This document shows, piece by piece, positions 59,214-64,000 of a DNA stretch of 64,000 nucleotides (position 1 is its first letter; each line of letters begins with the position of its first letter). The translations under genes were made by a program, and so were the position numbers. The stretch comes from Leucobacter allii (GTDB lineage: Bacteria > Actinomycetota > Actinomycetes > Actinomycetales > Microbacteriaceae): NCBI RefSeq assembly GCF_022919155.1, contig NZ_CP095045.1, forward strand, positions 992,001 through 1,056,000. The letters run 5' to 3'. The notes beneath the pieces were generated by a model, which saw only the letters and a program-made list of their open reading frames with translations, did not search any database and was not told the DNA's origin.

Positions 59214-59885
59214 ATGCCGGAGGTGACGCGCGGGGCTCGGGTGCGCAAGCCCGCCGGGGAGCGGCGCGCCGAGATCGTCGCCGAGGCCGCCGGGATCGCG
59301 CTCGCCGACGGCCTCGAACGGGTGACGCTGCGCGCCGTCGCCGAGAGGCTCGGGGTCCGCCCCGGGCTCATCAGCCACTACTTCCCGGCGGCCGAGTCGC
59401 TCGTGGTCGAGGCCTTCGCCGCGGCCGTGACGGGGGATCGGGAGCGCCACCTCGGCCGCGGGGCGGCGGGCGATGACGCCGGGCCGCTCGCGCGCCTCGC
59501 GCGATTCCTCGGGAGCGTCGGCACGGAGGAGGGGATCGCCCAGGCGCGGCTGTGGCTGAACGCGCGGCATCTCGCCCGCTTCTCGCCCGCGCTCGCGGGC
59601 GCGCTTGAGGAGCAGGAGCGCCTCGACCAGGACCGGCTGGCGGAGCTCGTGCGCGCGGGCGTCGACGCCGGCGCCTTCCGTGCGGCGGACGCCCGCGCCG
59701 CGAGCGTGCGGATCTTCATCGCGGTCGACGGCTTCGGAGCGTACGCGAACAGCGCCGCGATCGGCGACGCGGCGTACGCGTCGTTCGTCGTGGACGCGAG
59801 CGCCTGGCTGCTCGGCCTCGACCCCGACGAGCTCGCCGCCGCGGTGGCCGCGGCCCTCGACGCGGACGACGCGGACGTGGTATGA
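59214..59885 (+). CDS. TetR-family regulator, BetI-like
   Basis: 223-residue regulator with an N-terminal TetR HTH (RRAEIVAEAAGIALADGLERVTLRAVAERLGVRPGLISHYFPAAESLVVEAF) and an all-helical C-terminal domain of the BetI or TetR_C_6 kind. Ligand and targets unknown. TAGACT (59202-59207) ends six bases before the ATG, so it is probably leaderless. It sits between smpB and ssrA, which are usually adjacent. Its TGA stop overlaps a TATGAT hexamer that may belong to the tmRNA promoter region. Confidence 0.88.
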   Translation: MPEVTRGARVRKPAGERRAEIVAEAAGIALADGLERVTLRAVAERLGVRPGLISHYFPAAESLVVEAFAAAVTGDRERHLGRGAAGDDAGPLARLARFLGSVGTEEGIAQARLWLNARHLARFSPALAGALEEQERLDQDRLAELVRAGVDAGAFRAADARAASVRIFIAVDGFGAYANSAAIGDAAYASFVVDASAWLLGLDPDELAAAVAAALDADDADVV

Positions 59886-59889
59886 TGGT

Positions 59890-59915
59890 GTGCTCCGGCG
59901 GCAGCGTCGGAGCAC
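59890..59915 (+). terminator. Small hairpin between the TetR gene and tmRNA
   Basis: GTGCTCCG / CGGAGCAC stem with a ten-base loop. It may end the TetR transcript; no T-run, so support is weak. Confidence 0.35.
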
Positions 59916-59972
59916 GACAATTCCACAGCGCATGATGCGAACGCCCCGACCGCACCCCCGTGGTGCACGCTC

Positions 59973-60341
59973 GGGGCCGATCGGTTTCGACACGTCGATT
60001 TGAGACTGTGAGAAGCGGGCCGAGGACGCGGAGTTATCTCGTAAACGCCCTTCGCACACCATAGGTGCCAACGCTAAGCGCACCGACTTCGCTCTCGCTG
60101 CCTAAGCACGAGACCGAGTCCGTCAGGTCGGGTGGGCCTCCGCCCCGGTTTCCTGGCGTCATTGAGGGGGCTTGCTGGTGCGTCGCGTTTCAGGGCGTAC
60201 CGGGACTTGCACTGGAACTGGGCCTGTCGTCTGAGGTGTTCGTGACAACGGACGGGGCCGAGTAGAACGCTTGCACGAACTACGCTCGTAGAAGGCACGG
60301 AATCGTCGAAGTGGACCGGGGTTCGATTCCCCGCGGCTCCA
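59973..60341 (+). ncRNA. ssrA: Transfer-messenger RNA
   Basis: tmRNA, rescuing stalled ribosomes by adding a degradation tag. The 5' end GGGGCCGATCGGTTTCGACA pairs with the 3' end CGGCTCC-A (acceptor), and GGGTTCGATTCCCC-like TTCGATTCC gives the T loop. The tag frame at 60067-60105 encodes ANAKRTDFALAA followed by TAA. CCA is not encoded at the 3' end (A-CGA follows), so it is added later. A hairpin follows 30 bases downstream. Length about 369 bases, normal for actinobacteria. Confidence 0.95.
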
Positions 60342-60370
60342 CGAGAGCGTTCGCATCATGCGCGGAGCGC

Positions 60371-60396
60371 GGCCCCGAGGTGAACACCTCGGGGCC
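60371..60396 (+). terminator. Terminator of tmRNA
   Basis: Perfect 12-bp stem GGCCCCGAGGTG / CACCTCGGGGCC with loop AA, 30 bases after the mature tmRNA end. Confidence 0.8.
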
Positions 60397-60446
60397 CGCG
60401 CGTGTCCGGGCTGCTCGCGATGGCGCCGGCCGGTACCATCGTGGGC

Positions 60447-60497
60447 ATGAGCGAGACCCGTGCCGCGCGGCCCGTCGACGGCACGTCCGCGGCGTGA
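60447..60497 (+). CDS. Sixteen-codon leader frame before chrA
   Basis: MSETRAARPVDGTSAA; TACCAT (60434-60439) ends seven bases before its ATG, and its TGA overlaps the chrA GTG (GTGA). It may be a leader peptide coupling chrA translation. Alternatively it is the true N-terminus of ChrA split by a single-base frameshift; sequence alone cannot decide. Confidence 0.4.
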   Translation: MSETRAARPVDGTSAA

Positions 60498-61747
60498 ACT
60501 CCGACGCGGCCGCCGGCGGCCCTGCGCGGAGCGCGAGTCGGGCGGCAGAGGTCTTCCGGGTGTTCCTCCGACTCGGCGTCACCTCCTTCGGCGGTCCGGT
60601 CGCCCACCTCGGATACTTCCGCGAGGAGCTCGTCGTGCGCCGGCGCTGGGCGAGCGAGGCGCAGTACGCCGAGCTCCTCGCCCTCTGCCAGTTCCTGCCC
60701 GGACCGGCTTCGAGCCAGCTCGGCTTCGCCCTCGGGCTGCTCCGCGGCGGGCCGCTCGGCGCCGTCGCGGCGTGGACCGCGTTCACGCTGCCCTCGGCCC
60801 TCCTGATCGTCCTCTTCGCCGTCGGCGCCGTCTCCCTCGACGGTCCGCTCGGATCTGGCCTCGTGCTCGGCCTGCAGGCCGTCGCGGTCGCCGTCGTCGC
60901 GCACGCCGTCTGGGGGATGGCGCGCACCCTCGCCCCCGAGCTGCGCCGCATCCTCATCGCCGCGGCGGCGGCGGCTCTCGCGCTGCTCGTGCCCGGCGGC
61001 CTCGGCCAGCTCGTCGCGATCCCCGTCGGCCTGCTCGCCGGCATCGTCTGCTGTCGCACCGGGGCCGAGGGCCCGGCGGAGCCGCTCGCCGTGCGCGTGC
61101 CGCGCCGGGCCGGCATCGCCGCGCTGCTCGCCGTCGGCCTCCTGCTCGCCGGCCTGCCGATCCTCGCCCGCGTCACCCACGACCCCTGGGCTGCGATCGC
61201 CGACGCGTTCACCCGCGCGGGCGCGCTCGTCTTCGGCGGCGGCCACGTCGTGCTGCCGCTGCTGCAGGCCGAGCCGGCGATCGCCGCGGCGGTGCCGCCC
61301 GAGCGCTTCCTCGCCGGGTACGGGGCGGCCCAGGCGCTGCCGGGGCCGCTCTTCGCATTCGCGGCCTTCCTCGGCTTCGAGATGCAGCCGGGCCCCGCCG
61401 CCCCGCTCGGGGCGCTCCTCGCGCTGGTGGCCGTCTTCGCACCCGGGCTCCTGCTCCTCGTGGGCGTGCTGCCGTTCTGGGAACGCCTCCGCGGGCGATG
61501 GGCCGCGCGGGCCGCGCTGGCCGGGGCGAACGCCGCGGTCGTGGGCATCCTGGCCGCAGCGCTCTGGGACCCGGTCATCCGCACCGGGGTGACCGGCGTC
61601 GCGCCGGCGCTCATCGCGGCGGGCTGCCTGCTCCTGCTCGTCGGGGGACGGCTGCCCGTCTGGGCGGTCGTCCTCGCGGGCGCCGTCGGCGGCGTGCTCG
61701 CGGGGCTCCTCGGGGCCGGGACGGGAGCGGGCGCCGCCTGGGCCTGA
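60494..61747 (+). CDS. chrA: Chromate transporter family protein (long chain form)
   Basis: 417-residue ChrA with two homologous halves. First half: EVFRVFLRLGVTSFGGPVAHLGYFREELVVRRRWASEAQYAELLALCQFLPGPASSQLGFALG, the chromate transporter signature. Second half: AIADAFTRAGALVFGGGHVVLPLL and LAGYGAAQALPGPLFAFAAFLGF. It probably expels chromate or a related oxyanion; sulfate-linked roles are possible. GTG 60494 lacks its own ribosome site and depends on the upstream short frame. The 3' end carries a perfect 21-base tandem duplication. Convergent with the DUF3237 gene. Confidence 0.9.
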   Translation: MNSDAAAGGPARSASRAAEVFRVFLRLGVTSFGGPVAHLGYFREELVVRRRWASEAQYAELLALCQFLPGPASSQLGFALGLLRGGPLGAVAAWTAFTLPSALLIVLFAVGAVSLDGPLGSGLVLGLQAVAVAVVAHAVWGMARTLAPELRRILIAAAAAALALLVPGGLGQLVAIPVGLLAGIVCCRTGAEGPAEPLAVRVPRRAGIAALLAVGLLLAGLPILARVTHDPWAAIADAFTRAGALVFGGGHVVLPLLQAEPAIAAAVPPERFLAGYGAAQALPGPLFAFAAFLGFEMQPGPAAPLGALLALVAVFAPGLLLLVGVLPFWERLRGRWAARAALAGANAAVVGILAAALWDPVIRTGVTGVAPALIAAGCLLLLVGGRLPVWAVVLAGAVGGVLAGLLGAGTGAGAAWA

Positions 61748-61766
61748 GCGGGCGCCGCCTGGGCCT
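61725..61766 (+). repeat. Perfect 21-base tandem duplication at the chrA stop
   Basis: GAGCGGGCGCCGCCTGGGCCT at 61725-61745 and 61746-61766. The first copy encodes the ChrA end; the stop codon spans the junction, so the second copy is untranslated. Confidence 0.9.
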
Positions 61767-61787
61767 GAGCGCGCGGCGACGGACGGT

Positions 61788-62249
61788 TCAGGCGAAGCGG
61801 TACGTGGAGTAGCGCACGACGTCGGCGCCGCGCTCGGCGACCGCGAGGAAGAGGGCGCGCTGATAGGCGGCGAGGCGTTCCGCCGACGTCTCGATGGTGA
61901 CGACGGTGCGGAAGTAGTAGTCGGCGGGATCGACGGCCTCGCCCCGCAGCAGCGCCTCGAGCACCGCGGGCTCGCCGCTGCGCACCCCGTTCGCCTGGAG
62001 GTACAGCAGTTCGCCCGCGGTCGTGCGCGCGGAGTAGCGGCCGTCGATCTCGATCGAACCGTCCGACCGCACGATCTGCCAATCGGCGCCGCCCGGCAGG
62101 ATCTCGGCCTCGAGCGCGCCGGTGATCCTGCCGCCGACGATGGGGATGACGCGCCGGTGCCCGGCGCGGGTGGCGCCGTGGTCCTCGAGGGCGCCGAGGG
62201 CGACCTCGACGTCGAAGACGTGCGCGAGGGAGGGGACGGGGAGGGTCAT
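61788..62249 (-). CDS. DUF3237 family protein
   Basis: 153-residue protein of the DUF3237 family, a beta-barrel type often found near aromatic catabolism genes. Seen: LAHVFDVEVALGALEDHG, RVIPIVGGRITGALEAEILPGGADWQIVRSDGSIEIDGRYSARTTAGELLYLQANG and ADYYFRTVVTIETSAERLAAYQRALFLAVAER, matching the family end to end. No catalytic residues are known. The ATG overlaps the stop of the MarR gene, so it is the last gene of a three-gene leftward operon. Confidence 0.85.
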   Translation of the reverse strand: MTLPVPSLAHVFDVEVALGALEDHGATRAGHRRVIPIVGGRITGALEAEILPGGADWQIVRSDGSIEIDGRYSARTTAGELLYLQANGVRSGEPAVLEALLRGEAVDPADYYFRTVVTIETSAERLAAYQRALFLAVAERGADVVRYSTYRFA

Positions 62250-62806
62250 GCTCGTTCCTGTTCTGCGCCGCCGCTCGTGGCGACGGCCGCGGGATCGATG
62301 GCGGCCGCGGGACCGGCGCGGTCCGCGGGATCGGGGTCGGGTTCAGGGGCGTCGGCGAGCGCCTCGGAGAGCCGCTCGAGCGCGGGCAGGGCGGCGCCGA
62401 TCGTCGCGAGCTCCTCGGGGCGCAGCGCCCCGCTCGCGCGGGCGAGGAGCCGGGAGCTCGCGTCGTCGAAGGCGGCGAAGATCCCGCGCGCCCGGGCGGA
62501 GAGGCTGACCCGCACGAAGCGGCGGTCCGCGGGGCTGCGTCGTCGCTCGACGAGGCCGGAGCGCTCCATCGCCGCGAGCAGGTTGCTGATCGTCGAGCGG
62601 TCGAGCCGCAGCCGCGTGGCGAGCTCGCCCGGCGTGGGGGCCTCGGCCGTCTCGAGCGCGCGGATGATCTGGATCTGCGCGTCGGGGATGTCGGGGAGGG
62701 AACCCGCCGCGCGCGCGGCCGCGAGCAGCGTGCGCCGCAGCGGCGAGATCACGGCGGCGAGCCGTGCCGGGTCGAAGCCGGCCGAGGCTCCGGGCGCAGC
62801 GGTCAT
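62246..62806 (-). CDS. MarR-family regulator
   Basis: 186-residue regulator with a MarR winged helix: IQIIRALETAEAPTPGELATRLRLDRSTISNLLAAMERSGLVERRRSPADRRFVRVSLSARARGI, including the DRR wing. The C-terminal 30 residues are Asp/Pro/Ala-rich. It lies between the flavin hydroxylase and DUF3237 with four-base overlaps on both sides and most likely responds to the aromatic substrate of the hydroxylase (inference). Confidence 0.9.
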   Translation of the reverse strand: MTAAPGASAGFDPARLAAVISPLRRTLLAAARAAGSLPDIPDAQIQIIRALETAEAPTPGELATRLRLDRSTISNLLAAMERSGLVERRRSPADRRFVRVSLSARARGIFAAFDDASSRLLARASGALRPEELATIGAALPALERLSEALADAPEPDPDPADRAGPAAAIDPAAVATSGGAEQERA

Positions 62807-64000
62807 CCGCGCACGGTCAGCGACGAGCGCGCGTTCAGGGACTCGGGATGGAATCCGGCCGCGCGCTTGTAGCCCGCGGCGATGTCCTCGAGCTCCTCGG
62901 GCGCGATCACCTCGTGGATGTGCGCGAAGCCCTGCGGCGCCCGTTCGGCGGCGAGGAGCATCACCCGCTCCGGTCCCGTGCCGCGCGTCTGCGCGTGGAG
63001 CGCCGTCGTGGCCGGGCGGCGCTCGGCCTCGTAGGCCGCGAGCCCCTCCTCCGGCGTCGCCGCCGTCGCGAGGCGGTGCGCGAGCGTGCGCGCGTCGAGC
63101 ACGGCCTGCGAGGCCCCGTTCGAGCCGTTCGGGTACATCGCGTGGGCCGCGTCGCCGAGCAGCGTCGCGTTCCCGAAGGTCCAGCGCGGCAGCGCGTCGC
63201 GGTCGACCATGGGGTACTCGAGGATCTCGTCGGCGGAGCGGATGAGGGCGGGGACGTCGAGCCAGTCGAAGCGCCAGTCCGCGAAGCGTTCGGCGATCGG
63301 CTCCACGGGCACGGCGCGGTTCCACTCGGCGGCGCGCGATGCGCCGCCGGCCTCGCGGCGCTCCGCGATGAAGTTGATGGGCATCCGCCCGTCCGCCTCG
63401 ACCGGCCCGAGCGGGTAGGCGACGAACTTCAGCTCCCCGTCGCCCGCCATGATCATGGTGCGCCCGTCGAGGAAGGGGGCGGCGCGCGCGACGCCGCGCC
63501 ACAGGGTCAGCCCGTTCGAGGGCGGGGCGCCCTCGGCGGGGTAGTGCTGCGCGCGGAGCGCGGAGTGGATGCCGTCGGCGCCGATGACGACGTCGGCCGC
63601 GACCTCCTGCGCGCCCCGTCCGGTGGCGAAGCGCGCGAGCGCGCGGCCCGCGGCGTCCGCCCCGGAGCGGACGTCGACGAGTCGATGGTCGGTGCGGATC
63701 ACCTCGCCCAGCCGTTCCCGGACGAGGTCCCGGAGGACGAGCTGGAGCCGGCCGCGGTGCACCGACAGCTGCGGCCAGCGGTAGCCCGCCGCGGTGCCGC
63801 GCGGTTCGCTCCAGATCGACTGGCCGAAGGCGTTGAAGTAGGCGAGCGACGTCGGCCGGACGGCGTGCGCCGCGATGTCGTCGACGATCCCGAGCTCGGT
63901 GAGTTCGCGGACGGCGTGGGGGAGGAGGTTGATGCCGACGCCGAGGCCGCGGATCTCCGCCGAGCGTTCGTAGACGCCGATGTCGTCGAAGCCCGCGGCC
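62803..64000 (-). CDS. FAD-dependent aromatic hydroxylase, 5' end outside window
   Basis: Class A flavoprotein monooxygenase; 398 residues are visible and about 20-25 N-terminal residues, including the FAD-binding GxGxxG, lie beyond position 64000. Marks: YERSAEIRGLGVGINLLPHAVRELTELG, SVHRGRLQLVLRD, VVIGADGIHSALRAQHYP (DG motif) and NATLLGDAAHAMYPNGSNGASQAVLDARTL (GD motif). It resembles PhzS-like and salicylate/3-hydroxybenzoate hydroxylases; substrate unknown. ATGA overlap with the MarR gene shows co-translation. Confidence 0.88.
   Translation of the reverse strand, partial: AAGFDDIGVYERSAEIRGLGVGINLLPHAVRELTELGIVDDIAAHAVRPTSLAYFNAFGQSIWSEPRGTAAGYRWPQLSVHRGRLQLVLRDLVRERLGEVIRTDHRLVDVRSGADAAGRALARFATGRGAQEVAADVVIGADGIHSALRAQHYPAEGAPPSNGLTLWRGVARAAPFLDGRTMIMAGDGELKFVAYPLGPVEADGRMPINFIAERREAGGASRAAEWNRAVPVEPIAERFADWRFDWLDVPALIRSADEILEYPMVDRDALPRWTFGNATLLGDAAHAMYPNGSNGASQAVLDARTLAHRLATAATPEEGLAAYEAERRPATTALHAQTRGTGPERVMLLAAERAPQGFAHIHEVIAPEELEDIAAGYKRAAGFHPESLNARSSLTVRG

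Overview
The window is high-GC DNA from an actinobacterium. Coding is dense, genes often start with GTG, and many start codons lie 6-8 bases after a TAnnnT -10 hexamer, a sign of leaderless mRNAs. Gene content (smpB, tmRNA with tag ANAKRTDFALAA, ftsEX, prfB, a YczE/MocR pair, LemA-HtpX) fits the family Microbacteriaceae, with a Leucobacter-like organism as a guess.

Region 1 (1-11888) is the right end of an integrated temperate phage; its other end lies outside the window. A leftward early operon with many 4-base start/stop overlaps runs from an antirepressor and an excisionase-like gene through small membrane proteins, a RuvC-like nuclease, a YqaJ-type exonuclease with a Bet annealing protein, an HNH protein, an initiator-like winged-helix protein and a DnaB-like helicase that is cut by the window edge. 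The immunity switch is at 8590-8720: two divergent HTH regulators with operator dyads between them. To its right are a lipoprotein, an ImmA-type metalloprotease and a tyrosine integrase, which abuts a tRNA gene that is the probable attachment site.

Region 2 (11.9-22.7 kb) is chromosomal: a type III PLP enzyme with a sugar-lactone oxidase, lemA-htpX, an MFS exporter, aspA, an FAH-family hydrolase, an FKBP prolyl isomerase and a purine permease.

Region 3 (22.7-39.3 kb) is a molybdenum and one-carbon amide island. It holds almost all of molybdenum cofactor synthesis (moaA, moaC, moaD, moaE, two moeA, mog, a MoeB-rhodanese fusion and mobA fused to DUF6457), molybdate uptake (a ModE/TOBE-type regulator, modA with a frameshift, modB, no modC), an amide channel with formamidase, and a YdeP-type molybdoenzyme with FdhD. 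A plausible reading is formamide entry, hydrolysis to formate and ammonia, and a molybdenum enzyme that may act on formate.

Region 4 (39.3-53.8 kb) centres on nitrogen and polyamines: an orphan polyamine-type binding protein, an inositol monophosphatase, amt with two GlnR-like boxes upstream, rpsO, an Lrp regulator with a putrescine-type aminotransferase, a complete potDABC-like transporter and an APC permease. Region 5 (53.1-60.3 kb) is housekeeping: YczE/MocR, prfB, ftsE, ftsX, smpB, a TetR regulator and ssrA (tmRNA). Region 6 (60.4 kb to the end) has a chromate-type transporter and a leftward DUF3237-MarR-flavin hydroxylase operon that is cut by the right edge.

No CRISPR array, insertion sequence or rRNA gene was seen.
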